This document shows positions 36,899 to 49,080 of a DNA stretch of 64,000 bases, piece after piece. The DNA lies in the NCBI GenBank assembly GCA_000611775.1, contig KK106983.1, positions 1,326,654-1,390,653 on the forward strand, written 5' to 3'. The notes below the pieces were generated by a model. It did not search any database. It was given only the letters and a program-made list of their open reading frames with translations, and was not told the origin of the DNA. The translations under genes were made by a program, and so were the position numbers. The DNA is from Umbilicaria muhlenbergii (taxonomy: Eukaryota; Ascomycota; Lecanoromycetes; Umbilicariales; Umbilicariaceae). Within the stretch, counting starts at the first letter, position 1. The number at the start of each line of letters is the position of its first letter.

Positions 36899-39800
36899 GT
36901 TTTATTGCTTCAATTCATTGTAAGAATGCTGTTCAGCAAGAATGATTAAAAACTCATAAGCTCCTCAATCAGCCTTCATAATAATTTCATTAATCACTTC
37001 AGAAACCTCACAAGCAACAGTTCAAGATGATTTTATCATTTTTAATTCTCAGTCATGACACATCACTTCTACATTCTCTGAGGAGTCCCTCATGATGAAT
37101 ATCAGAATTCAACTTGTGAAGATTCAACTCATGAGTGAGAAGAAACATATCAGGCAGACTGAGTTTAAAACTCATGAACAATTTACATTAAATTCATCTT
37201 CAGCTCTGAAACACATCTGTTATAAAAAGTAAGTTAAAGATGAAAATCTTTACTGTATGAAGAACTATCCTCACTTTCAGTAATATGTACATTAAATTAA
37301 GCACCTTCCTGTGAAGCTCTGCCTTGAAGAGTCAGATCATTATCTGAATTATAAAATTATAAAATGATGAGTCACACATCATGAAGAAAAGAGCTTGAAA
37401 GATATCTGAGAAAGTCAGAAGAACTTTTTAAAGTCTCTTTTAAAAAATCATGATAATCAGGTGTATAACACATGAATGAATTAAATGAATTATCACAAGT
37501 TAAACAGTGAATCTGATGATGAGTATCTTCACAAGTTAAATGAACTTCTGACTTAAATAAGAAATGAGGTGAAGAATTATCATTAAATTCAGTTAATGAT
37601 CTTCTTCAAGAGCCTGAATTATGTCATGAAGCAGAAGATTCATGAACACTCTGTGTTTTCAAACTCTCATGAAGATTTGATTACACTCATGAAGAAACTT
37701 CATCTCAGCATTAAAACTGAAACTCACTTATGAGCAATAATCATGAACAGTGACTTCAGCAGAAGCACTTCTGTGAACATCATGAAGTGAAAAAATCACA
37801 AACTTACAACATTCATCATCATTACATCACATGATTCAAAACTTTTACAAGAAGTGTTCTTTAACAGAGACTGCAATTACTGTGATAAGTATGAACATAA
37901 AGAACTGAACTGTCTTAAGAAGAAGTTAAATAACACTGTGAGCAGAACTCTGTTAATCAGTTTAATTAACAACAGTAATCATATCACAGCAGCCTCTGAG
38001 GTTATCATGAAAATCATCATGAAGTCAAGATCAAAGAAAGGTGCATCATTTAAAATGAAAACATGATTATGACTTGCAGTACATCTTGCAGAGAGATCAT
38101 TTTCAATTGTTTTTAATAATGTTAATGACCTCAATCTCCTTCACAAGAATATTACAGAGGGCTTATCTTCAATCTTTAAGATGTTATTATTTCATCATAT
38201 TGAAGAAGACACCTTGCGGACTTATTTTATTTATCATGAAGTAATAAAGGTTCAGGACTTTTTCAGAGTCTGAAAATAAATTTGTGAACCTTTTACCTCT
38301 GCTGACTTAAAGATGTCAGTGATCTTAAAATTATCATAATTATAATGAAATAATCTGAAGGTTGACTTCATCAATTTTACAGTACAGTGAAGATCAGATG
38401 CAGGAGATTTTTTAACAACTTCACTATTAAAAAAGATCATCATAAAAGGCCTCATGAGAAAACTTAAAAACTTTAAGATGAACTACATGATGCAGAGATT
38501 ACAGGTGATAAATTTTAATGAATTAAAAAACTTCATGAATTTGATTCTTGAAGCTTATAAGAGCCTCATGAAAGTTTTTTTAAAAACTTAAATGAAAACT
38601 CTGCCTCCTCATTACAAAGAAGATCACTCAATTAACTTATTAAAGAAGACAACATCATCTTTTAACCTTATGTACAATCTTTTCATGAAGGAGTTGACTG
38701 TACTATGAAAGTATTTAAATATCAACCTCATGAATAAGTTTATTCAGCTGTCATGATCTTTCATGAAAGCATCAGTGCTTTTTGCATTTAAGAATGATGA
38801 AGGCTTGCAGCTCTGCATAAATTATCAGAGGTTGAATATTATTACTTAAAAGAACTGATACTTTTTATCATTAATTAATGAGATCATGAATCATGTCTGT
38901 GATGCTCAGATCTTTATGAAGATTAATGTTAAAAACACTTATTATCACATCTGCATACATGAGGATGATGAGTGAAAGACAGTATTTTATACTAAGTATG
39001 AGCTGTATGAATATTTAATTATGTTTTTTGAGCTTATCAATACTTCTGCAAGTTTTCAGTCTTATATTTATGAAGTTCTTCATGAATATTTAAACATCTT
39101 CATGATTATATTCCTGAATGATATACTGGTTTACTCAATGAAAGAGAGTCAGCATGAACAGCATGTTCAAATTGTCTTGAAAACTCTGCTCACAGCAGAG
39201 TTGTTCATAAAGCTTTTTAAATATTTATTTAATGTGAAGCGTGTGCCCTTCTTGAGATATGTTATCATAGATACAGGGGTTGAAATGAAGATGAATCATA
39301 TATTCATCATTGTCAACTGATCAGAGTCAAAAAGTATGCATAAAGTGTAAACATTTCTGAACTTCATGAATTTTTATTAAAGGTTCATACAGAGCTTCTT
39401 ATGTATCATTGCATCTCTCACAGAGATCATTAAAGGGTTTAATGCAAAATTAAACAAAAAGTTGATCTCATAGAGAGCAAGCTTCTTATCTTTAAAGACA
39501 CAAACTGCTTTTAAAATTCTTGTGCAGGCTTTCACTACTGCTTCATTCCTGCAGCATTTTAACATCACATTATCAATACAGCTTGAAATGAATGTCTCAG
39601 AGTATGTAATCTCAGGCATTCTCTCACAAAAGCACTCTGATGAGTGAAGAGTTACAGCTTATTTCTCATGAAAGATGATATCTGCAGAATAAAAGTATGA
39701 AACTCATGATGAAGAGCTGCTCATGATAATTGAGAGTTTTCATCATTGATGACATTATTTAAAAGGATTCACTCATTCAGTTGAGGTGTTATCAGATTAT

Positions 39801-41699
39801 TTGAGCTTGTGAAGCTTCATAACTACTCATAAGCTCTCATGAAGACAGGTTTAATGAGTGTTGACTTTATCAACTTATGATTTTATTATCACTTATTAAA
39901 AGAGAAATTTAAATTTTATTAACAGTCCTTCATGAAGACCTGATCATCAACATGAAGCAGAATAAGAGGATTAAATTAAAGATGTTTTAATATTGTAATG
40001 AGTGCTGTTCCTGACAGTAACCTTGATTTCAGTTGAGCTTAAAGATGACTTATTGACTCAGGAGGTACATCTTCACAAGGTATTAATTATGAGCACAATG
40101 AGTCTTTGACAGTGAAATCAACAGAAACAAGCCTCTGAGACTGTTTTAAATGAAGAGCTTTATGAGGAGGTTGACATCTTTCTTCTTGAAATGTTACCTG
40201 AATTCTTGTGAATTAATCCTCTCATGAAGCATATGCTGAAACAGATCACTGCTCATGAAGTTAATTCAAGAATGTCAAGTTCTTATTCACTCTGATCATG
40301 AAGAGATGATCTTTTATACTTTAACTCAGTGCTTTATATACCTCATGTGAAGTCATTATGACTTAAGATTATTAAGAAGTATCATGATGAGTCACTTGCA
40401 AGTCACCTCACAACAGAGAAAATCTTTGCCCTGATATATGCAAAGTACTACTGACTGAACATGCAGAAGTAAATTCAGAAATATTATAATTCTTGTCTTA
40501 TCTGTCAGAGAGTCAGAGTCATTCATGAAAGACAACTTAAATTATTACAACTCATACTTATTTTGAAGGAACCCTGAGAGGTACTCACTTTAAACTTCAT
40601 AACTGATCTTTCAGAGAGTCATGCTTATGAGGGTGTGTATGATGTCATACTGATGATGATGTGTAAATTCTTAAAAATAGCACATTATATTTCAGTCAGA
40701 AAGGACTGAACTGCTGATTAATTCATGAAGATCTTTGTTAAAGAGATTATTAAGCTGCATGAAGTCACTTAAGCTTTAATTTCAGATCATGAATTTGTTT
40801 TTACCTCATGACTCTGAGTTAACCTGATGTTTACATTGAAGATTAACTGCTGATTGAGCACTGCCTTTCATTCACAAACTGATGAGCAGACTGAACAGCA
40901 GAATAGCATGCTGAAATAATATTTATAAAGTTATGTCAATTATCAACAGGACAATTGAGTCTCACTTTTAATATTAATTGAGTTTATGTACAACATGAGC
41001 CTACACTCTTCTACTGAAAAGGCATCATTTGAGGTTGTTTATGACTTCATACTTAAATCAGATATGCTCACTGTGAAGGAACTCATGAAGTACTCTGCAG
41101 TTAAAGAAATTATCATTGAAGCTGAGCAGCTTATGAAGTGTCTTCATAAGATTTAAATAAAAGTTCACAGAGCTCTTGTGAAGTCTCAAGAGTATTAAGT
41201 TAAGCATTACAATCAGTCTCACCTTGATGTGACTTATAAAGTTGAACAGTTAGTCTGATTAAAGGTTAAGAACATAACCCTGAAGCAATTTTCATGAAAG
41301 CTGAATTGACAGCATTATGAACTCTTTCAGATTATAAAGAAGATTGAGAACATTGCTTATCAACTGAAATTATCAAAGAAGCTTCACATTTATAATGTGT
41401 TTCATGTTAACTTACTTCATGATCATAAATCATGAGCAGGTGAGGATACATCAGAGTTTAAATTATTTCACTTCATGAAGAACTCAGCTGAAAAGAAGTG
41501 AAAGGTTGAGATTATAACAACTTCATGAATTGTGATCAGCTCTGAGAATAAACCTGTCTTACAATACTGCATTATGTGAAAGGAATTCTCAGAGATCATT
41601 TAAAAGTTTGTGAATAACATCTGTAATTTCAAGAAATTAATTAAGAAGTTTCATGAAGACTTTCCTGAGACTTCATGAGTCATAATTAATGCTGATACA

Positions 41700-43271
41700 T
41701 GTTCATGAGGAAATTAAACAAAGGGTTAAGATTTCTTCTGCTCATCAGAGCATTAAGCTACTGAAGAATTAAAAATGAAATCACTTTATGAAGTTTGAAG
41801 ACTCATGAAGAGATGAGTCATGTTGACTTCAGCTTATCAAGACTTATTAATCTCTAGCATCATGAAGAGGTTCAACTCAGAGTTAAAGTCTTATAAAAGA
41901 TAATCCTCACAGGAGCTGATATTTACCTCTGAAAGAGTTTAAACATCTCAATCATCATTAGTTTGTCACAGTGATATTTTTCTTCAGTGAAGCCTGTGAG
42001 TCTTCACCTTCACAGAGGTGTTGAGCTTAAATAATAATCATAACAGCTTTATGAGTTCTGCTCACTCAGCATTTCTTCTGCTTACATGCCTTGCGCGCCT
42101 CCTTGTGACTCTCAGGGTCAGGGTTGATTGAGAGTGAAAATGAAAATGAAAGCAGACTCAGTTCCTGTAAGAGAAATGATGAGATTAAAGATGATGAAGA
42201 TAAAGCTACAACATGATTAATTAAAACACTTCATGAAAACATATCATAAAGTCATACACGGGAAGATGCAGGCTTTGTCAGTGTGTCAAAAGCACTTCAT
42301 GCACTTTACAACATGAAGAGAGAGGAAATAACTTTTAAAATGATTAAGACTGTGACCTGCAGCAGCAGCAACACATGACTTACAAGTTTAAGAAAAAATG
42401 ACTTTAATCTTCATGATTATTATCATGAAAATCAGTCATGAAGTGTTCTTACAGAGGATGATCATGAAAGTTATTTATAAATCACCTCATGATCTTGCTC
42501 ATGATCAGTGAGTTGAATGAGTTGTTATAAAATAATGCAATCATTAAGCTGAGGCTCCTCATGAAGAGTGACCTCATGAAAGATATAATTGCATAAGGCT
42601 TCATCATCAGCCTGCATAAATGAAGAAAATAAATGAGAATCACAGATGATTTGCTTGAGAGCATTAATTATATGATTAATGCAGAACATGATGAGCTGTA
42701 TCACTGTTAATAAAAAATCATCATGAAGGCAAGCATCATGAAGGCAAGCATTATGAAGACAAGCACTGTGAAAACAAGCATCATGAAGACAAGCATCATG
42801 AAAACAAGCATCATGAGAGTAAACGTCACAAGAGCACATTATAATAATCATTATCATGAATTTACTTGATGAGGAGTGAGAGAATTGAAGTTATAAAAAT
42901 TGCTGACAGTGAAAACTCTGATCTTATGATTCATGTGAAGTCATTCATGATGCTTGACAAAGTGAATCTGAACAACCTCATGAACAGCTGAACAGGCTTA
43001 CAAATAAATAATAATCATCATGAACATTAAATCAATGTATAAATTAATCATAACTTCATAAACATCTTGTGAAGGAAGACTTTTTTTCTCACTGAGTTTT
43101 AATGAGCTTCACAATATATTTTTTTTATGATTTTAATTCTTTTTTTTAACTTACAGGGTCATTTTTTTTTACTGTTATTGATGCATTGTGAAGCACTTCT
43201 CAGTGAAGGCTTGCAACTGCAAACATCATCATACTCATGAAGGCATGAGCCTTTGAAGGGGGAAAACAATG
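41700..43271 (+). other. Gypsy-D post-pol region without recognised domain
   Basis: This stretch follows the chromodomain-like end and precedes the 3' LTR. It contains a relatively CpG-rich patch near 42085-42125 (TTGCGCGCC), a 15-bp minisatellite (42719-42838) and T-rich runs near 43080-43175. No protein family was recognised on either strand. It could be an extra open frame of the element, a captured sequence or a nested insertion. Confidence 0.5.
42719..42838 (+). repeat. 15-bp x 8 minisatellite (CATCATGAAGGCAAG-type)
   Basis: Eight head-to-tail 15-bp units with mostly transition differences. Being a multiple of three it gives pentapeptide repeats on both strands (KHHEG-like on plus, DACLH-like on minus), so the apparent minus-strand open frame at 42525-42857 is a by-product of the repeat. 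Confidence 0.88.
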
Positions 43272-43723
43272 TGAGCATTCAGTGTATGAAACTCATCAGA
43301 TGTTAGTTCAGAATAGGAAAAATTATATTTAATAACAGCACAACCTTGTGAAGGTAACTTTCATTAATGAATCAACCTCATGAGAAAGCTCAGCTGATAA
43401 ACATCACTCCTGACACTTCATGAAAATGACTAAAGAAGTTGACATCATTGATGACACTTCATGAAGATGTGATTCAGTAATGAACACCTCATGAAGACAG
43501 CTTCATTAAGATGATTACTTCATAAAATCTTCCTCAGACAGGTTAACTTCAGAAGGGATATATTATAAAGTTAAAACATGTCTCACTTTCTTTCTTAACA
43601 ATAATTCTCTACTTATTAGCAATATCATATTATTGTGAATCATCAATTATAAGTTTAAGTCATTATTATCACATAACTTCATAATTCCTTAGTTAAGATA
43701 TTACCTCATGATAATATGCTTGT
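43272..43723 (+). repeat. Gypsy-D 3' LTR
   Basis: Partner of 36446-36898. Its end is placed at 43723 by alignment; the terminal base is uncertain by one because the next element starts TG at 43724. Confidence 0.85.
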
Positions 43724-43860
43724 TGTAACTCTATCAGGGCCTCAGCTTTATCAGGGCCTCATCACCTCTTATCTTAACTTAACTTAGCGTAGCTTAGTGA
43801 AGTCAGCATAAAAGCTGACTTCTTAATAAATAGAATACAACATCTTTATCACTCACAACA
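43724..43860 (+). repeat. Gypsy-E 5' LTR (inferred)
   Basis: TG...CA limits, a short duplicated string (ATCAGGGCCTCA twice within 43730-43770), and the same downstream ATGATAGCAAC element as in Gypsy-F support an LTR. The 3' partner is not in the window, so the limits are provisional. Confidence 0.55.
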
Positions 43861-46618
43861 AAAATGATAGCAACATCATCATAAATGATCATTAAGGCAT
43901 CATAGACTGCTTTAACAGCTAGGTCTTCTTACCTAGCATCAGTTCTATTAAAGCTTTAACTTTACCACGTAAATCATCAATCTGATGTTCACATCAGACA
44001 TCAATCAACTGGCTCTAGATCAGGCTATGATAGCACTCAGCTATTAACTTCAGGACTTCATCAACTCAGATCATTATTAAGCTGAAGACATCTCAGCAGT
44101 CAGGAAACAAGTCATCACCTGTGTTGTTCAAGAAAACATCAGATCAGCAGATGCTCAATTAAAGGAATTTAATTAATTCATCAGAGCAGTATCTCAAGAA
44201 TCTCTCACTTGATCATTTAAGTGAGTCACAGATAAATCATGATTAAATCATGATATCTGTAAGCTTTTAGAAGCTGTTTCAGCTGCTGCATCCTCAAGCT
44301 CACAAGAATGAGAATGTCACCTCTCAACAGAACATCATCCTGACTCCTTTATTCACAACTCATTCACATCAAGACTATTCAATGAGCTCATCACTCAACA
44401 AATCACAAGTGAAACTGAGTTAATACAGAGTGAATGAAGGTCATCTCATGATTCAAGCATGATAAACAACAGTGAAGGAATCTCTCAAGAAGAGATGCAG
44501 CAGCTTATTCAAGTTAACATTCAAGCAGCAGTAACAGCAGTCATGATCAACATATAAGCAGGCTCACAAGACTCATCAGGATCATTAAGTGAAGCTGAAC
44601 TCCTCAACTCTGTTGATTTAATAAATGACAGAATTAGAGGTAACTCAGTATTTAAGCTCTGAAATATCAGTTACTTTGACCTCAATTCAGATGTTGAACT
44701 GATTGAAGTCAAGGAGAATCATCAAATCTATTATAATGTGTTCAGCTTCATCAATCATTTATGCATCAAAGCACTCATCATGAACATGATTTTGTTTAAA
44801 CAAAACCTGAACACCTGCCTGCTAGGAAAGGTGAACACCTGATACATAAAGGAACTCACTCACCTTTCTCATATAAGCTTGAGGAACAACAACAATGAGG
44901 TATTCAAATGATGTAATGTCTTGAAAGTCAGATTTCAGAATAACCTCAGTAGAGCTCTGACAGCTCTAAAGGCTTTATAATACTTTGTTCAGAATGTTAA
45001 ACATCATTGAGATTCAGCCTTCTATATACAGTTCATCATTCTGCATGAGAAGAATGCTGAAACTGCTACAACAGAGACAGCTCAGGTTTTAATCATTTAT
45101 GAGCATTTAAATGCTGAGCTACACCTACACTTATCATGCCTCACACTCAACTCTATCATAGCGACCTTTATTGAAGACATCAACTATCAGAAGGATATTT
45201 GATTTGACATTTACATCAAAGATTAAGAGTTTAGCCATGATAATACCTTCAATGATTGATGAGAACACCAGCCAGGCAATCAACAAGACAAGCAACATTT
45301 TGATCATTCATCTCAGTTTCAATTTCAAGGGAACAATCATTCTCTGTTTTTTAATATTAATTATTCTGTTAATAACCCTTCATTTCATAATCTTGAGTGA
45401 TTCAACAGAGGATATGACTGTTATTCAGCATATCAAGACAGGAGAAGTTCTAATAATGTTTAAATGCAAGATCAAATCATAATCACATCTCAACTTAAAG
45501 AGATACAACAACCACTCATGATCATGAATGAAAACAGAAGATCATTCACTGATGTTAAATAATCACTGAATCAAAACACTGAAAACAAGAACCCCTTTCA
45601 GCACTGGCAGCTTAATCATCTCTGAGCTTATCATGAGGAGCCTGATGAAGATGAGCAGATGACTTATCAGAAGTGAAAAGATGATTTCTATGAGCAGGCT
45701 TATCAGCAAGACGCTGAGAACATCTACATCTCAAGTTTTAATGAATATAACAAGCAAGACATTCAAGCCGTGAAAGAATCAAGAGAGGAATCAAAAAATC
45801 TGAACATAAATCATTATACACCCTTCCTCTCCTGCTGAAACTGTCATGAGGAATTCTGATCAAACAATAAACTGCATAAGCATGTCTGAAAAGGCTGTCT
45901 ATCAGCAGTTAATCATAAGTTTATTGAAAGCTCACTTAATCACCCTATCATAATGAGCTCAAGCAAGCCAAAGCAGCCTATGCAAGGATACACTTTTCAG
46001 GGTTGATGATACATCACAATGAAGGTGAAATTCAATGAAAAGATGAATACACCTGCAGAGTCAGTCTGCATTGATAGCAGGTGCATTATGAGCCTCATTA
46101 ATAAATAATTCTTTCATGAATTAATCTTGAATGAGACTCACAAGGTGAAGTGAACAGCATCATTAATCTCAGTTCATGATCTTGAGACTGCAACTCATCA
46201 AGCAAATGAGTATGTCACTCTGAATATTTACCTCTCAGGCACTGACGGCAGGACAGCTCACATCAGCAGTGAATTTCATTTAATTAACAACCTTAAAGCA
46301 AACATGCTTATTGAGATGAATATACTGACAGCAGAGGAGGTCACAGTCAAGCTGTGATTAAAGAACTTAATGACTGTGATAGAAAGCTGTCAAAATATCA
46401 TCATTTCATTACATGTAACAACTAGATTTAACACCTGAATGAATAAAACAGTGATGTTTAATGAGTACACTGTGATTCCATCACAGGCTTAAATTGCAGT
46501 ACTCATTACCTCATTTCATGAGATTAAACTCCTCAAGGACAGGGACCTCTTATTTAAACTTAATGATATTAACATTGAACTCATGATCTATGCTCACATC
46601 ATCAATCACGTGATGTCT
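43724..46618 (+). mobile_element. Gypsy-E, part 1: 5' LTR, gag and protease region (fossil)
   Basis: A probable 137-bp 5' LTR (43724-43860, TGTAACTC ... ACAACA) is followed by a primer-site-like ATGATAGCAACA also present after the Gypsy-F LTR. Gag runs about 43930-45800, with a C-NC ... LHKHV ... C finger near 45835-45890; a protease-like region covers about 45990-46480. The element is cut at 46618 by Gypsy-F, with TGTCT duplicated, and resumes at 59457. It is related to Gypsy-F, as the segments around the insertion match equivalent F sequence near 55550-55690. It is broken many times. Confidence 0.82.
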
Positions 46619-46769
46619 TGTTATGATTATATCATGACTTCACTGTCATACTAGCTTCTCTAGTTTACCTAGTTAGGTTTAGCATAGTTTAGCTCATATA
46701 TAGCAGGCTTCAGCGTCATTACTAAAATAATAATTCTTTTACAACTCAACATTTGACGTACACCTAACA
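46619..46769 (+). repeat. Gypsy-F 5' LTR
   Basis: 151 bp; preceded by TGTCT and followed by a TTTGATAGCAAC string that may be the primer-binding site. Confidence 0.9.
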
Positions 46770-48984
46770 ATTTGATAGCAACATTGAATTAAGCATCATA
46801 AACTGCTTAATCAAATCAGGCCTCCTCATATCACTTAATTCAAGTGAGTCAATCAGAGTTTTCTGTTATTTTTCCTTCACCATCTAGCTGAGTCTGAGGC
46901 AGTCATGTCATCAAGCACTACTTCATCATCAAAACCCCTCATTATCAGCTGATTAAGCTGACTTTCAGCTTGACTCTTCTTACTTTAAACTCTGCTATCA
47001 TTGACCTGTGCTTCAAACTTCAGGACTTTATTGATTCAGAACACTCATGAGCTGAAGATATAACTGCTTCAAAATGCCAGGTCATAGCTCAAGCCATATG
47101 TGAACAAACTCAGTCAAATCATCACTCTGAACGTCAGACTCATTTAAGCTCAAAGGAGCTACTTACCTGATCTGCAGAGTGAGCAACTGACAAGTCACGC
47201 TTATGCTGAGATTTAAATTGAGCCTTTAATGAGATCTTAAATCACTTCTTCAATCAAGTTTTTACTAGCTCTGTCAGTTCTACCACCTCTCTGAGTGAAC
47301 TTGACATTATAACAGCTAGACGTCAGAGCTCTTTAATGAATATCATCAATTTAATGAATAATGAAAGAGCAGGCTGGACTGGCCAAGGAATAAAAGAAGA
47401 TCAGGAATTCATTAATACTTAATGATGAGAACTCACTGACCTTATAGCTCAGGCGGTCACTGCAGTTATGATGATTCAACAAGCAAGCAATACAGGAAGA
47501 TCAGGCAATAACAGAGGTGAAGATGAATGAACAGGCAATAATGAAAATGACACTGATAACTCTATCACCACACCTGTGATCACATCACAGTCAGCTCATT
47601 AAAGAGCAGATGAGATCAGTCTCTTTGATCCTCAACTTGATAAGTCTCATGAAGATGATGAAATTGTCACTGTTGAAAAGAACGTCTACTATTGAAGTGT
47701 CATGTTGTTCATTAAATGTATTCAAGATATGACTACAATCAAGAGAGCTCAATTAATAAGAATAAACCTCAATACCTGCCTCTGAGGTGCCTCTCTGACT
47801 TGATACACCTCTGAGCTTTCAAACCTCAAAAGAATAAGCCTTCAGAATGATGAGAACAGCATAAAGAAATGATGCTGAGCCTTGAAGAATCACTTCAAGA
47901 AGTCAGCTGCAGTTGCTCTCATCAGCCTCACCTTCATCAAATATATCATGACTGATGCACAGTTGCATCAAGAGTCTTCTGCATACATTCAAACAATCCT
48001 ACGTCATGCTAAGTCAGCAAACATCAAGAGCATTAAAAATCAGTTGATCTTCACCTATCAAAACATCATGACTGAACTCTGAGCGTTCATCAACCCCCCT
48101 ACTGATACTATCACAGTTAGCCAGTTTATCCAGACCCTCAAGCTCAAGAAAGACACTTGATGAGACATGCATAAGCATGATAATGAACAACACTTGAGTG
48201 GTCAGCATGACTGAGATAATCAAGGCCCTCAGTTTGAAGGTCAGAACAGTCAGTATAATGATTTTCATTTTAATCAAGCTCAATATCAGTCCCTCTATCA
48301 GTCTCTTTATTGTCAGCTCTCTTTTCCTTTCTCAGATCATTCTGTTCAGAGTTTCTTTCAAAATACCTTTCCTTTTCATTCAGTGAACCAAAACTCATCA
48401 TCTAATAATTATCAGCAGTGACTTACTGATACAGCCTTGGTTTTACCTCAGGCTTCTACTGGCAATCAATGTCAGCTGTTGCAGCCTACTTCAGGAAATG
48501 CAAACTCAAATCTGTATCATGAGCCTTATCAGAATTGAGCTGAACAGTCATACAATCAGTGAAATGAAGGTGAATACAGGCCTAACTACCCTCAGCAGCC
48601 TAAAGTATATTATGATGAGACTGAGTACAACCAATTTGAGGACTATGAAAATGACTACTACAACAATGATCATTTTGAGCAGGAAGATGTGTTGAATTTT
48701 GCTGATTCACTGTTGAGCAGACGTCATTGAGGCAGAGGTTTAAAGCAGAGGTTTCTAGCAAGAGAAGCAGTCACATCATGAGTGTACATATGTTTTGACT
48801 TAATGAAAAGCTCCTTAACATGTATATTAATGACTTGAAAGCCTCAAGTTTCTGCTTTCTTCCTCACGTTCATTTATATCATTTGGGTGATATTTAGGCA
48901 GATATAATACATTTATTTGATCTTTATATCATTTCATTACAACAGGTTATGAGCCTGATCAGTGTTTAAACTATCACCTGTTGC

Positions 48985-49080
48985 TGTTGTCTATCACCTC
49001 TGCCCTAACCCTCACTGCTCTAACCCCTGCTGCTGTCAACCCCGCCGTCACCACCCCCGCCGCCGTTGAGCAAGTTGAGC
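48985..49080 (+). other. C-rich, CpG-retaining patch at the Gypsy-F/Copia junction
   Basis: A cytosine-rich tract with repeated CTGCT and CCGCC strings stands out from its AT-rich setting and keeps CpG and CCA. A GTTGAG string occurs at its end and again just right of H1 near 55000, and may be the trace of the target duplication of the inserted block. Confidence 0.5.

Larger units (their letters stand above)
36446..43723 (+). mobile_element. Gypsy-D: Ty3/Gypsy fossil with long 3' region, inserted in hAT-2
   Basis: Two LTRs of about 453 bp (36446-36898, 43272-43723; TGAGCATTCAGTGTA ...). Parts: gag about 37140-37910 with an intact CX2CX4HX4C knuckle at 37866-37907, protease about 38090-38280, RT about 38690-39330 (FMIIFLNDILVY near 39100-39135), RNase H about 39600-39900, integrase about 40390-41400, chromodomain-like end about 41530-41690. 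Some 1.6 kb then separate pol from the 3' LTR, unusually much. LTR differences are roughly 8%, nearly all transitions. No target duplication is visible because Gypsy-E abuts the right end. It is broken many times. Confidence 0.9.

Noticed and set aside
42719-42838. CRISPR array
   Set aside because: Units are 15 bp and directly adjacent, with no spacers.
42525-42857. Cys/His/Ala pentapeptide-repeat protein on the minus strand
   Set aside because: The repeat peptide is produced by the 15-bp minisatellite, which reads as pentads on either strand; no flanking domain supports it.
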